Both the position numbers and the translations under genes were made by a program. Source: Anaerolineaceae bacterium UBA1363 (GTDB lineage: Bacteria; Chloroflexota; Anaerolineae; Anaerolineales; Anaerolineaceae). From it: 53,269 bases of DNA. This document shows positions 32,422 to 41,270 of the stretch, in pieces; position 1 is the stretch's first letter, and each line of letters starts with the position of its first letter. The notes beneath the pieces are model-generated. The model had not been told where the DNA came from. It ran no database searches and saw only the letters and a list, made by a program, of their open reading frames with translations. Location: the NCBI GenBank assembly GCA_002306055.1, contig DBRR01000047.1, forward strand, positions 1 through 53,269. The letters are read 5' to 3'.

Positions 32422-33123
32422 TTAGGATTTAACCAGTATTCTGCCACAATTCTTGCAGTAGGCAATGATGTTGGGCGACTTGGCTGCCTGGATATCCGCG
32501 GGAGGGACCGTCACGCCGCAGGCGCTGCAAGTGTCATCGTTGACTTCAGCAACGGCTATGCCGGCTTTGCTTTTCAGCAGGGTTCGGTAGACCATGAAAA
32601 TCTCTTTATCCAATTGCTCAATCAAGGCTTGTCTTTGGGCATCCACCAAGGGTATTTCAGACTCAATTTTGTGTTTTTCGCCGATGAGCAGGGAGTTTTG
32701 CGAGGCTTTTCGATCCAGGACCTGCTGAAGTTCCTTTTCAGCCTGATGTAATGCATTTGTTGTTTCCTCAAACGCCATCATCGCCTGGAGTTGTTCATCT
32801 TCAAGTTTGGCGATTGTCCGATCCAGTGCCTGAGTTTCTGCTTGAAGGTCCTGCAATTCCTTCGGGTTGCGGACCTTACCGGAAAAAAGGTTTGACTGGG
32901 TTAGTTCACGCTTGAGCTTCTTCTCTTTCACTTGCTCAAGCAAGCCTTTCAAAACCGACTCGGCAGATTTGTTGATCCCCTGAGCCTCCACTAGTCTGGC
33001 GTTAGCCTGGCTGACTTCTTTATCGGCAGCGATGATGCGGTCGATCTCCTTGAGGCGGGCGTTCATTTTCATCCGCAGAGTGTCCTGGGTCTGAAGGCGA
33101 AATAGGGTGAAGGAAGAGTTCAT
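32422..33123 (-). CDS. Coiled-coil protein with C-terminal zinc ribbon (C4-type, CT398-like)
   Basis: About 233 aa. Residues 10-170 are a long charged coiled coil. The C-terminus holds C-S-A-C-G-V and Y-C-K-N-C-G-R, four Cys for one zinc. Proteins of this shape (zf-RING_7/DUF164) are widespread and of unclear function, proposed to bind nucleic acids or assembly factors. ATG at 33123 is chosen because the longer frame to 33207 runs through tandem repeats. Divergent from mreB. Confidence 0.82.
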   Translation of the reverse strand: MNSSFTLFRLQTQDTLRMKMNARLKEIDRIIAADKEVSQANARLVEAQGINKSAESVLKGLLEQVKEKKLKRELTQSNLFSGKVRNPKELQDLQAETQALDRTIAKLEDEQLQAMMAFEETTNALHQAEKELQQVLDRKASQNSLLIGEKHKIESEIPLVDAQRQALIEQLDKEIFMVYRTLLKSKAGIAVAEVNDDTCSACGVTVPPADIQAAKSPNIIAYCKNCGRILVKS

Positions 33124-33160
33124 AGTTGCTCCGGTATCTGCATGTTTACAGAATTGTAAC

Positions 33161-33240
33161 ATCCAATCTAATCCGCGCTTATCCAATCCACGCTTTATCC
33201 AATCCACGCTTGATCAGGAGTTAGCCTGTTATGTTATAAT
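33161..33240 (+). promoter_or_regulatory. mreB promoter region with 16-bp direct repeats
   Basis: ATCCAATCCACGCTTT at 33181-33196 and ATCCAATCCACGCTTG at 33197-33212 are tandem; a diverged copy, ATCCAATCTAATCCGCGCTT, stands at 33161-33180. A perfect -10 TATAAT lies at 33235-33240; the best -35 is TTGATC (33210-33215), 19 bp away and inside the last repeat. The repeats may bind a regulator of mreB or of the divergent gene. Confidence 0.5.
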
Positions 33241-33282
33241 TGCGTCCATTATCCTGATGGAATATTGGACGGAGAACAAACA

Positions 33283-34359
33283 TTGGCTTTCTTTAACCCC
33301 ATAAAATGGCTGTTAGGGTTACTTTCACAAGACTTGGGAATTGACCTTGGCACAGCTAACACATTGGTCAATGTTAGGGGCAAGGGCATTGTCATTAACG
33401 AACCTTCCTGGGTGACGATCGATAAACGCACCCGTGAACCGCTGAAGATCGGTGCTGCTGCGAAGGCGATGGTCGGGCGCACGCCGGCGAACATGGTCAC
33501 AATCAGACCTCTGCGAGATGGCGTTATTTCGGAATACGACATCACCCAAGCACTGCTTGAATACTTCATCAGCAAAGCTCATGAAAACAGCGTCGTTCTA
33601 TTCCCACACTCGCGGGTTGTCATCGGTATTCCATCTGGTGCAACGGAGGTCGAAAAACGCGCGGTTTACGATGCGGCTATGTCTGCCGGAGCGCGGGAAA
33701 CTTACATGGTCCTGGAACCTGCCGCGGCAGCAATCGGGGCTGGCTTGCCAATCAATTCGGATTCTGGCACCATGGTTGTAGACATCGGTGGAGGTACCAC
33801 CGAGGTGGCGGTGATCAGCACTGGCGGTATTGTCATTTCCCGTTCGCTGAGAGTGGCAGGCGACGAGTTAGATCAGGACATCATTGAGTATGTCCGCAGC
33901 AAGTACAACTTGTTCATTGGTGAGCAGATGGCTGAGAAGGTGAAAATTGCGATCGGTTCAGCTTATCCACTCAAAGAAGAAAAAACGGTCGATGTTCGCG
34001 GGCGTAATCTGATCACTGGGTTACCCGAAGCGATTGAGATCTCGTCAATCGAAATTCGTGAAGCAATTTCACCTTCAGTTCAGGTGATTGTGGACACCAT
34101 CAAGGATGCTCTGGATGAATCCCCACCGGAAATACTCTCAGATCTGATGGACAATGGCATTTGCCTGACGGGTGGAACCGCCCAGCTTCAAGGACTGGCT
34201 GAGCGCCTCTCGAACGAGGTCCGCGTAAGAGTCTGGGTGGCGGAAGACCCAATGACATGTGTGGCACGCGGCTGTGGAATGGTGCTGGACGACTTGGATC
34301 TGTACGAAAACTTACTCGTAGGCATTGAACGGGATCCTTACACTAGTACGCAGGGTTGA
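33283..34359 (+). CDS. mreB: Rod-shape actin homologue MreB
   Basis: About 358 aa. The actin-fold motifs are present: D-L-G-I-D-L-G-T-A-N-T at residues 19-29, V-V-D-I-G-G-G-T-T-E near 160, and T-G-G-T-A-Q-L near 295. MreB filaments guide lateral wall synthesis. TTG at 33283 follows GGAG at a good distance; TTG at 33265 is less likely. First gene of the mreB-mreC-mreD-mrdA-minC-rodA operon. Confidence 0.96.
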   Translation: MAFFNPIKWLLGLLSQDLGIDLGTANTLVNVRGKGIVINEPSWVTIDKRTREPLKIGAAAKAMVGRTPANMVTIRPLRDGVISEYDITQALLEYFISKAHENSVVLFPHSRVVIGIPSGATEVEKRAVYDAAMSAGARETYMVLEPAAAAIGAGLPINSDSGTMVVDIGGGTTEVAVISTGGIVISRSLRVAGDELDQDIIEYVRSKYNLFIGEQMAEKVKIAIGSAYPLKEEKTVDVRGRNLITGLPEAIEISSIEIREAISPSVQVIVDTIKDALDESPPEILSDLMDNGICLTGGTAQLQGLAERLSNEVRVRVWVAEDPMTCVARGCGMVLDDLDLYENLLVGIERDPYTSTQG

Positions 34360-34393
34360 TCTTTCCTTGCGATCTGGATAGACCAGATTCGAC

Positions 34394-35230
34394 ATGCGCA
34401 ATCTATTTACTCCAAAAAACCTACGAAATCTGATCTTAATCATCGTGATAGTCGGCGTGCTTGTGCTGGCAATCTCAGGCTATCTGACGCCGCTTTTCAG
34501 CCTGTCTGTTAGCCCGCTGATTTCCGCCCAGAGCTGGATTTCTGAACGCTACCTGGCTTTCAGCGACTTCTTTGGTTCTCCGCGTGATATGGCAACTCTG
34601 CGCGAAGAGAATGCCTTACTGCGCAACGAGGTGGCACAGCTGCAGAGCGAAATCATTGCCCTGCAGGAAAACCTGGCTCAAGCCGAAATTCTCTACACCT
34701 TGTTGGATTTTGCGCGCAACAATCCAGAACATGAATACGTGGCCGCGACGGTGATTGGGCGCGAGATCAGCCCTTACCTGCAATATATCATTATCGATAA
34801 AGGCTCCAATGACGGCATCCGTTACGGCATGCCGGTGGTAACTCAGCAGGGTCTGGTGGGGCGGATCGACGCGGTTATTTCGGATGCCGCGCGTATTCAA
34901 CTAATCACCGATGCTGGTTCGGTTGTTAACGTGCGGCTCAAGACCGCAAACGTTGAAGGACAGGTGAGTGGTTCCATTACTGGCGAGGTAAGTCTTGATA
35001 TGGTGCCAATTGATGCCCAGGTGGAAATTGGCGAGGTTATTCTCACATCCGGTTTGGGTGGAACGTACCCGCCAAACATTTTTGTGGGTCAGGTTCTATC
35101 GATGCAGACGCGTCAGAACGCGCTCTTTCAGACGGGTTCTGTCCAACCAATTGTTGATTTCTCAGTTCTAAGTGCGGTGCTCGTCATCACCAATTTTGAT
35201 GCTGTTGATATCACGCCGTTAATACCCTGA
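34394..35230 (+). CDS. mreC: Rod-shape protein MreC
   Basis: 278 aa. One membrane helix at 12-32, a coiled-coil stretch rich in Glu, Leu and Gln (about 65-105), then a beta-rich periplasmic domain with V-I-G-R-E-I-S-P, G-M-P-V-V-T-Q-Q-G-L-V-G-R and T-S-G-L-G-G-T-Y-P. It bridges MreB to the penicillin-binding proteins. 34 bp after mreB. Confidence 0.93.
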   Translation: MRNLFTPKNLRNLILIIVIVGVLVLAISGYLTPLFSLSVSPLISAQSWISERYLAFSDFFGSPRDMATLREENALLRNEVAQLQSEIIALQENLAQAEILYTLLDFARNNPEHEYVAATVIGREISPYLQYIIIDKGSNDGIRYGMPVVTQQGLVGRIDAVISDAARIQLITDAGSVVNVRLKTANVEGQVSGSITGEVSLDMVPIDAQVEIGEVILTSGLGGTYPPNIFVGQVLSMQTRQNALFQTGSVQPIVDFSVLSAVLVITNFDAVDITPLIP

Positions 35231-35239
35231 GGTTTGCCC

Positions 35240-35743
35240 ATGTTGATTTACCTGGCATACGGAATGAGTTTCGTGCTGGCGATGATGCTCCAGTACGGCG
35301 TCTTCAGCCGTTGGATGATCCTCTCGGGCAGCCCTGATCTGGTGCTATTGCTTGTGATTGCGCTTTGCCTGCATCAGAAAAACAGAAGATTCTGGATTCT
35401 GGTCCTTATTATGGGTGGGGTCGTGGGACTTGTTTCGGCAATGCCCTATTTCGTACCGATGATCGTCTATATGGCAGTTTACCTTGCATCCCTGAGCCTG
35501 AAACAGCGCCTTTGGCAGACACCGCTCTTGGGGATGTTCCTGCTGACCTTCGGCGCGACCATCCTGGCAAATCTTCTTTCGATCGCCGTTCTGTTCGTGC
35601 AAAGAATTCCCTTCGTGTTCTCTGAAGCACTGGTGAATGTGCTACTGCCGGCGGTATTCCTCAATATGTTCTTGGCAATTCCAGTGCATGCCATTGTGCG
35701 GGAATTGAATGTGTGGCTGTATCCACAAGGAGCCCAGGTATGA
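35240..35743 (+). CDS. mreD: Rod-shape protein MreD
   Basis: About 167 aa, five hydrophobic segments, no large soluble part: the size and shape of MreD, which is weakly conserved. Identification relies mainly on its place between mreC and PBP2. ATG at 35240 is preferred to a TTG at 35234. Its TGA overlaps the PBP2 ATG (ATGA). Confidence 0.85.
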   Translation: MLIYLAYGMSFVLAMMLQYGVFSRWMILSGSPDLVLLLVIALCLHQKNRRFWILVLIMGGVVGLVSAMPYFVPMIVYMAVYLASLSLKQRLWQTPLLGMFLLTFGATILANLLSIAVLFVQRIPFVFSEALVNVLLPAVFLNMFLAIPVHAIVRELNVWLYPQGAQV

Positions 35744-37842
35744 ATAATGGCAACTATGAAAAACCAACCATCGATCTGAAACGTTTCCGTTGGGTCTATC
35801 TGATCATTGCGGTCGTATTTGTCTACTACATTGCGCAACTCTTCAATTACCAAATTATTAGAGGCGCGGAATATCGGGCACAAGCGGAAGATAATCGCAC
35901 CCAGGTTATCAGTATCCCAACGGATAGAGGGATGATCTTTGATCGTAATGGCATCGTTTTAGCCCGTAACGTGGCGCAATACAACGTTACTGTTACGCCG
36001 GCCAACTTGCCGGACTCAGCCGGGAAAACCCGCGATATTTTTAACCAGCTCAGCGCTCTGATTGATATTCCTGTCAGCCAGGGCGAGGTTAACGAGCAGA
36101 CAGCAAGTTCCTTTTCACCTTGCTATACCCCGCTGGGTATCCAACAGGTGGTGGAGATTGCTGACAGCCTCTGGCCTTTTCAGGCGACACGCCTGAAATG
36201 TAATATCGACAAGCAAACAGCCATGATCATCAAGGAAAAAGGGGCAGATTGGCCTGGCATCGAGGTGGAGATTGAACAGATCCGTGAATACCCCACGGGT
36301 AATCAGACTGCGGAAATCATCGGTTTTCTTGGACCTATCCCGGAAGTGCTTTTGGATTATTACACCGAACAAGGCTTTGTCTCCGGGCGTGACAAAGTGG
36401 GTTACATGGGCGTTGAAAACTCGATGCAGGATGTACTCGGGGGAAAAAACGGACGACGGGTGGTGGAAGTGACGGTCGGTGGTGAGATCGTGCGAGACAT
36501 CGAAGAGCCTGTTGACCCTGTACCTGGTGAGAACGTCTACCTTTCAATCGACTACCGATTGCAGCAAGCTGCACGTGCTGCGTTGGTAAACCAGCTCGAT
36601 TACTGGAATCAACTCTATATGCTCTGGCAGAATGAAATCCTGAGCACTATGGGAGTTGTTGTGGCAATGGATGCCAAGAGCGGCGAGATCCTCTCGATGG
36701 TGTCTTATCCGAACTATGATAACAATCGCATGTCCCCATTCATCCCGGCTGATTACTATGAGCAGCTTAGCATCGACGAACACAAACCTTTGCTCAACAA
36801 AGCCATCAGTTCCGAATTGCCGCCGGGTTCCGTTTATAAGATGGTTTCTGCTCTGGGTGTCTTGAATGAAGATGTGGTCACGCCCTATCAGACAATTGAA
36901 GACCCGGGTATGATCACTCTCCGCCAGCAATTCTATGAGACCGACATTGGTTCTTTACAGAACTACTATTGCTGGGATCGCGCCGGGCATGGTCAGGTGG
37001 ATTATTTGCACGGTATTGCTTATTCCTGTAATGTTTATTGGTACAAGGTAGGCGGCGGTTATGAGGGCGAAGTGGCTGACGGAGGTTTGGGCATCTGGCG
37101 CATGGATGAGTACGCTGCGGCGCTTGGCTATGGAGAAACGACCGGGCTTGAACTTCCAGGTGAAGCGGATGGATTGCTGCCTAACCCGACATGGAAACGT
37201 TTGAACATCGGTGAAAACTGGGCGACTGGCGACACCTATCTGGCAACGGTCGGGCAGGGTTATGTGTTGGCGACCCCAGTGCAGGTCTTGAATTCGATCA
37301 ACACGATCATCAACGACGGCAAACACTATAAACCGACCATCATCGACAGAATCACGGATTTTGATGGGAATGTTACCTATCAATCCGAACCTGAAATCCT
37401 TTGGGATATTACCAAAGATCCAATGATTGCTACTTATGAAGGCAATAACCGCACCAACGAGCTGAAAACTGTTGAACAATCGGTGATTGACCTTGCTAAA
37501 CGCGGCATGGAAATGGTGACCCGCGATGATGGCACTGCATGGTACGAATTCCAGGATAACCCCTGGAAGGTGGCTGGCAAGACCGGCACCGCGGAGTTCT
37601 GTGATGATTGGGCAAACCGTGAGGGGTTATGCGTGCCTGGATCGTGGCCGGCGCATGCCTGGTTTGTCGGCTACGCTCCTTATGATGATCCGGAAATTGT
37701 TGTAGCTGTCTTCATTTATCATGGCGCTGAAGGTTCCACCGTTGCTGCTCCTATCGCCAAATCCACAATTGACGCTTATTTCCAATTGAAACAGGTCGAT
37801 CAGGAGCTGCAGCAAAACGAGTACGCTCCGGCGATACCATAG
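35740..37842 (+). CDS. mrdA: Penicillin-binding protein 2 (elongation transpeptidase)
   Basis: About 700 aa. One membrane helix at about 15-35, a dimerisation domain with R-G-M-I-F-D-R-N-G, then the transpeptidase domain: Ser364-V-Y-K367 (preceded by L-P-P-G), S-C-N in Y-S-C-N-V-Y-W, and K614-T-G-T-A. It cross-links lateral wall peptidoglycan as the partner of RodA. Unlike most PBP2 proteins it has a long, acidic insert-rich C-terminus with Tyr/Glu runs. ATGA overlap with mreD. Confidence 0.93.
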   Translation: MNNGNYEKPTIDLKRFRWVYLIIAVVFVYYIAQLFNYQIIRGAEYRAQAEDNRTQVISIPTDRGMIFDRNGIVLARNVAQYNVTVTPANLPDSAGKTRDIFNQLSALIDIPVSQGEVNEQTASSFSPCYTPLGIQQVVEIADSLWPFQATRLKCNIDKQTAMIIKEKGADWPGIEVEIEQIREYPTGNQTAEIIGFLGPIPEVLLDYYTEQGFVSGRDKVGYMGVENSMQDVLGGKNGRRVVEVTVGGEIVRDIEEPVDPVPGENVYLSIDYRLQQAARAALVNQLDYWNQLYMLWQNEILSTMGVVVAMDAKSGEILSMVSYPNYDNNRMSPFIPADYYEQLSIDEHKPLLNKAISSELPPGSVYKMVSALGVLNEDVVTPYQTIEDPGMITLRQQFYETDIGSLQNYYCWDRAGHGQVDYLHGIAYSCNVYWYKVGGGYEGEVADGGLGIWRMDEYAAALGYGETTGLELPGEADGLLPNPTWKRLNIGENWATGDTYLATVGQGYVLATPVQVLNSINTIINDGKHYKPTIIDRITDFDGNVTYQSEPEILWDITKDPMIATYEGNNRTNELKTVEQSVIDLAKRGMEMVTRDDGTAWYEFQDNPWKVAGKTGTAEFCDDWANREGLCVPGSWPAHAWFVGYAPYDDPEIVVAVFIYHGAEGSTVAAPIAKSTIDAYFQLKQVDQELQQNEYAPAIP

Positions 37843-37852
37843 GCTGCCAATC

Positions 37853-38536
37853 ATGGAAGAGATTACTGTTCGTGGAATCAAAGGCGGAGTTTTGATCAGC
37901 CTGCCCGAGAAACCCTGGTATCAACAGCGGGATTTATTGATCTCACGCATTCAAACCCAGGAACGCTTCTTCAAAGGTGGGCGGATCGCACTGGATGTTG
38001 GTAGCGCGGAGTGGTCACAGGATCAGCTTTTCAAGCTTCTGCGCGACTTATCCAATGAAGGCGTCTGCCTTTGGGCCGTTTTGACTACTTCAGATGTAAC
38101 CCTGGCTTCAGCCAGAAATTTCGAACTCCAAACGAGTATCTCAGCGGAAAATGCCGTTGAAAAGCCCGAAAACCTGCAATCGCCAAAGGATGGGGCAAGT
38201 GTCGAATGGCGCATGGAACCGCTGGAAAAGGGCGAAAAAGTCGCTTTCAAGGCAAACGGAACGATGATTGGAGATGTGCCTGAGGGAGCTGAGGTGATTG
38301 CTGCCGGCAGCTTGATTGTTTGGGGCACGGTCAGGGGCAGCATCAAAGCTGGATGTGGAGGGGACCTTTCATCGCGAATGTGCGTTTTGCGTTATTGCGG
38401 TACGGGGTTAAGTTTGTGCGGGCAGTCGGTGGAAGTCCCTAAAAGAATGCTAAATACTGCCCCGCTTGAGATCCGGTATGATAAGGGTACTGTCCATCTG
38501 CAGGAAGCGGTTGTGAGGAAGTTTAAACTTTTATGA
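37853..38536 (+). CDS. minC: Septum site-determining protein MinC
   Basis: 227 aa. The C-terminal beta-helix domain is evident: G-D-V-P-E-G-A-E-V-I-A-A-G-S-L-I-V-W-G and G-S-I-K-A-G. The N-terminal 100 residues have the alpha/beta MinC_N shape (I-K-G-G-V-L-I-S-L). MinC blocks FtsZ rings away from midcell. No minD or minE is in the window. It is embedded between PBP2 and rodA with an ATGA overlap to rodA. Confidence 0.88.
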   Translation: MEEITVRGIKGGVLISLPEKPWYQQRDLLISRIQTQERFFKGGRIALDVGSAEWSQDQLFKLLRDLSNEGVCLWAVLTTSDVTLASARNFELQTSISAENAVEKPENLQSPKDGASVEWRMEPLEKGEKVAFKANGTMIGDVPEGAEVIAAGSLIVWGTVRGSIKAGCGGDLSSRMCVLRYCGTGLSLCGQSVEVPKRMLNTAPLEIRYDKGTVHLQEAVVRKFKLL

Positions 38537-39660
38537 ACACGCGTGAGATTTGGAAACGGTTTGATATCCCGCTTTTTGCGGTGGTGTTGCTGTTGTGTGT
38601 TTTTGGCGTGGCGCTGATCTCTTCAGCGATTGCTGGAAATCCCACCCTGGTGGACCATCCCAGGCGCCAGGCAACCTTTCTGATCATCGGTTTGGTGATA
38701 TTGTTTTTGAGTGCCTCGTTTGACTACCACATCTGGAAGACGCTCAGCAAACCTTTTTATGTTCTGGTGGCATTGCTGCTACTATTGGTATTTGTGATTG
38801 GTGGGGCAAGGTTTGGCGCTGCCAGGTGGCTGGAGACAGGCTTGGTGACGATCCAGCCGGCGGAACTGGCAAAAATCGCTATCATCCTGGCGCTTGCCAG
38901 CTTCTTTTCGAGCAACATTGATCGCATCAATAATTGGATGACGATCGGTAAAAGTTTGATTTTAACGGGTGGAATCGTGATCTGGATTTTGCTGCAGCCT
39001 AACCTCAGCACCAGTATTGTGATCTTTGTCATCTGGGCAACTATGCTATGGATCAGCGGGTTGAAAACAAAGTACATCCTGATCATGGTAGGAGCAGCGG
39101 CGATATTTATTGGAATTTCGTTTTTGTTGGACTTTCCCTACCTGGCGGATTACCAAAAAGCTCGCATCACTAATTTTATTGCTCCGGCTGAAGATGCACG
39201 CTACGGCGACACCTACAACGTGGACCAGGCATTGATCAGCATCGGTTCAGGAGGCTGGTTTGGCAAGGGGTATGGGCAGGGCTCGCAGGTGCAATTACGT
39301 TTTTTAAAGATCCGCCATAATGACTTTATCTTTTCGGTGCTGGCGCATGAATTTGGCTTTGTCGGGACGGTTATCGTTTTGGCAGCCTTGATTTTCGTGA
39401 TAGTGCGCTGTTTCAAGGTAGCGCAAAACGCCCCGGATGCCTATGGTTCGCTGATTGCATATGGGTTTGGCGTGTTGATGGGCTTCCAGACGATTGTGAA
39501 TGTGGGGGTGAATTTGCGGTTGCTGCCGGTCACGGGGCTGACTCTGCCATTTATCAGTTATGGCGGCAGCTCGCTGGTCTCGATGCTGCTGGGGATTGGG
39601 TTGGTTGAGAATATCAAAATGCGCAGCCAGGATAAAGAATTCCGGGAAGAACCCTTGTAA
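38533..39660 (+). CDS. rodA: Rod-shape glycosyltransferase RodA (SEDS family)
   Basis: 375 aa, about ten membrane helices. SEDS motifs: Q-P-A-E-L-A-K-I-A near residue 115, G-x-G-W-F-G-K-G-Y-G-Q-G-S-Q, H-N-D-F-I-F-S-V-L-A-H-E-F-G-F-V-G and F-I-S-Y-G-G-S-S-L. It polymerises glycan strands with PBP2. Ends the operon; a tRNA gene follows 37 bp later. Confidence 0.95.
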   Translation: MNTREIWKRFDIPLFAVVLLLCVFGVALISSAIAGNPTLVDHPRRQATFLIIGLVILFLSASFDYHIWKTLSKPFYVLVALLLLLVFVIGGARFGAARWLETGLVTIQPAELAKIAIILALASFFSSNIDRINNWMTIGKSLILTGGIVIWILLQPNLSTSIVIFVIWATMLWISGLKTKYILIMVGAAAIFIGISFLLDFPYLADYQKARITNFIAPAEDARYGDTYNVDQALISIGSGGWFGKGYGQGSQVQLRFLKIRHNDFIFSVLAHEFGFVGTVIVLAALIFVIVRCFKVAQNAPDAYGSLIAYGFGVLMGFQTIVNVGVNLRLLPVTGLTLPFISYGGSSLVSMLLGIGLVENIKMRSQDKEFREEPL

Positions 39661-39697
39661 GAAAAGGCAGGAATGTGGTAAGATAGGCATTCGTTGA

Positions 39698-39768
39698 TGG
39701 GGGCTCGTCTAATGGCAGGACAGCAGACTCTGAATCTGTATGTAGAGGTTCGACTCCTTTGCCCCCAG
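39698..39768 (+). tRNA. tRNA-Gln (anticodon CTG)
   Basis: TGGGGGC at the 5' end pairs with GCCCCCA at 39761-39767. D-arm (GTCT/GGAC), an anticodon stem GCAGA/TCTGT with loop CTCTGAA (anticodon CTG at 39730-39732), and a T-arm with TTCGACT loop complete the cloverleaf. G at 39768 is the discriminator, followed by encoded CC but no A. Confidence 0.93.
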
Positions 39769-39777
39769 CCTGAGCAT

Positions 39778-39820
39778 ATCAAAAGAACTGTCATGAGTGT
39801 GGCGGTTCTTTTGATTTTTG
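39778..39820 (+). terminator. Terminator behind tRNA-Gln
   Basis: ATCAAAAGAAC (39778-39788) pairs with GTTCTTTTGAT (39805-39815) and runs into TTTTG. Perfect 11-bp stem. Confidence 0.75.
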
Positions 39821-39859
39821 AGAAGAAAAAGCGTGAAAAGGTGAAAAAACGTTTTCTGG

Positions 39860-40240
39860 GTAGAGGCGACGCATGCGTCGCCCCTACAATGGCTCTATGT
39901 CGAGTCCACCCTTGGCTGGTATGCTTTTGATTTCTGGGTAGCGGTGGGGGCAAATTCTGCTCGCTTCGCTCCCAGCATCATGTCCCCCACCGTACGGATG
40001 AGCCTTGGTCGATCCGCCATGTATGCAATTTAGAAGTAGTTGGAGACCTTGCGGTCAAAGCCCTCGCTCGGTGAGGACATCGGCGAGAACCGAGCCCATT
40101 GGTAGTGGCAGGCATCCGTGCCTGCCTGGGGTAACCACAGGGGGTTACCCCTACCACAGGAGACCTTCCGGTCAAATGCCTGGCACGGGCGGGAGACCGG
40201 CGAGAAAAGGGAATAGGGGCGACGCATGCGTCGCCCCAAC
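39860..40240. repeat. Two copies of a GGGGCGACGCATGCGTCGCCCC palindrome
   Basis: Copies at 39860-39887 and 40213-40240 each contain GGCGACGCATGCGTCGCC, a perfect palindrome flanked by GTAG/CTAC-like ends. Between them lies another hairpin-rich segment at 40104-40155 (GGCATCCGTGCC, GGTAACCACAGGGGGTTACC). These look like copies of a short dispersed palindromic element. Confidence 0.7.
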
Positions 40241-40477
40241 GTTACTTTTTAGGGTATCCATTACTACGATTTTTGAATTTTGGAAGGGGCAAGCGGTATA
40301 AAGTCTTTCCATGCGGCATACCTTACACGCTCATGGCTTGTTATGCTTTTGATAATCAGACAGCGGTGGGAGTAAACCCCCACCGTGCGGATGGGCTTTA
40401 GTCCATCCGCATCGTATCCTGTGTAGAAGTAATGCGAGACCTGTCGGTCAAAAGCCTCCCTATGGGACTGGCGAGAG
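39916..40477. repeat. Two diverged copies of a 145-170 bp hairpin-rich repeat
   Basis: Copy A is at about 39916-40086, copy C at about 40335-40477. Both contain, in order, ATGCTTTTGAT, GCGGTGGG, CCCCCACCGT, a CGGATG...ATCCG hairpin, TAGAAGTA, GAGACC, CGGTCAAA and GGCGAG. A third partial copy with only the last part (GAGACC, CGGTCAAA, GGCGAG) is at 40158-40206. No gene is seen in this 740-bp stretch. Confidence 0.65.
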
Positions 40478-40559
40478 CAGGAGAGTGGCTCCAAAACATG
40501 CACCCTCTTTTTACACAAAGGGCTATAATGGAACTGATTTCAACAAAAGGAAAATACTC

Positions 40560-41228
40560 ATGAAAAATAACAAGATCCTTGTCGTGTTTTTGGCATTATT
40601 TATTCCCTTCATCATTCTGATAGGTGGGGTGAGGTTAATTATGAACCCAGCCTTTGCAGAATTCGAATATGACCGCGCGGGTTTCCCGCTCGACCCTTAC
40701 GGAATGGATACCATCGAACGCAAGCAGTGGGCGGGCTATGCCATCCGCTACCTGACCAACAGTGAACCCATCGACTACCTTGGCACCTTGCAGAACTTTC
40801 AAGGTGAGAAGATCTTTACCGAATCCGAGCTTTCGCATATGGTTGACGTTAAGAAAGTTGTTCAAAGATCTCTACTTGCCTGGTATATCGTCATTGGCCT
40901 AAGTGTTGCGATCTTTGGCTGGTTCCTGATCATGGGGCAGTGGAGTTCGTTGCGGCAGGCGTTTCAGGCTGGCGGTTGGGTGACTCTGGGGTTGATTGGT
41001 GCGTTATTGATCTTCATGCTGGTGAGTTTTGATACCTTGTTCGAGCGTTTTCACCAACTCTTTTTTGCAGAAGGCACCTGGCTTTTCGATGAATCCAGCA
41101 CCCTCATCCGCCTCTTTCCCTTCGTTTTCTGGCGCGACGCTTTTGCGCTGGTGCTGATCTTCGCCCTGGTTGTGGGAATCCTGCTGGTGGTGATCACTCA
41201 CAAACGCAAGCCTAAAACAGTTGCTTAA
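40560..41228 (+). CDS. DUF1461 membrane protein, Lit-like
   Basis: About 222 aa with four membrane helices (about 8-28, 105-125, 140-160, 190-212) and an extracytoplasmic loop holding H in E-L-S-H-M. The region F-H-Q-L-F-F-A-E-G-T-W-L-F before the last helix is the conserved signature of TIGR01906/DUF1461. In Firmicutes this family includes Lit, which shifts an acyl chain within lipoproteins; whether this protein does so is inference. ATG at 40560 is preceded by AAAAGGAAAA and a perfect TATAAT at 40524-40529. Confidence 0.72.
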   Translation: MKNNKILVVFLALFIPFIILIGGVRLIMNPAFAEFEYDRAGFPLDPYGMDTIERKQWAGYAIRYLTNSEPIDYLGTLQNFQGEKIFTESELSHMVDVKKVVQRSLLAWYIVIGLSVAIFGWFLIMGQWSSLRQAFQAGGWVTLGLIGALLIFMLVSFDTLFERFHQLFFAEGTWLFDESSTLIRLFPFVFWRDAFALVLIFALVVGILLVVITHKRKPKTVA

Positions 41229-41232
41229 ACAA

Positions 41233-41258
41233 GAAGACCCCCGAAAACCGGGGGTCTT
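41233..41258. terminator. Shared terminator between two convergent genes
   Basis: AAGACCCCCG-AAAA-CCGGGGGTCTT is a strong GC-rich stem with A-runs and T-runs on both sides, so it can end transcription from either direction. Confidence 0.85.
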
Positions 41259-41270
41259 TTCTCGTGAAAA

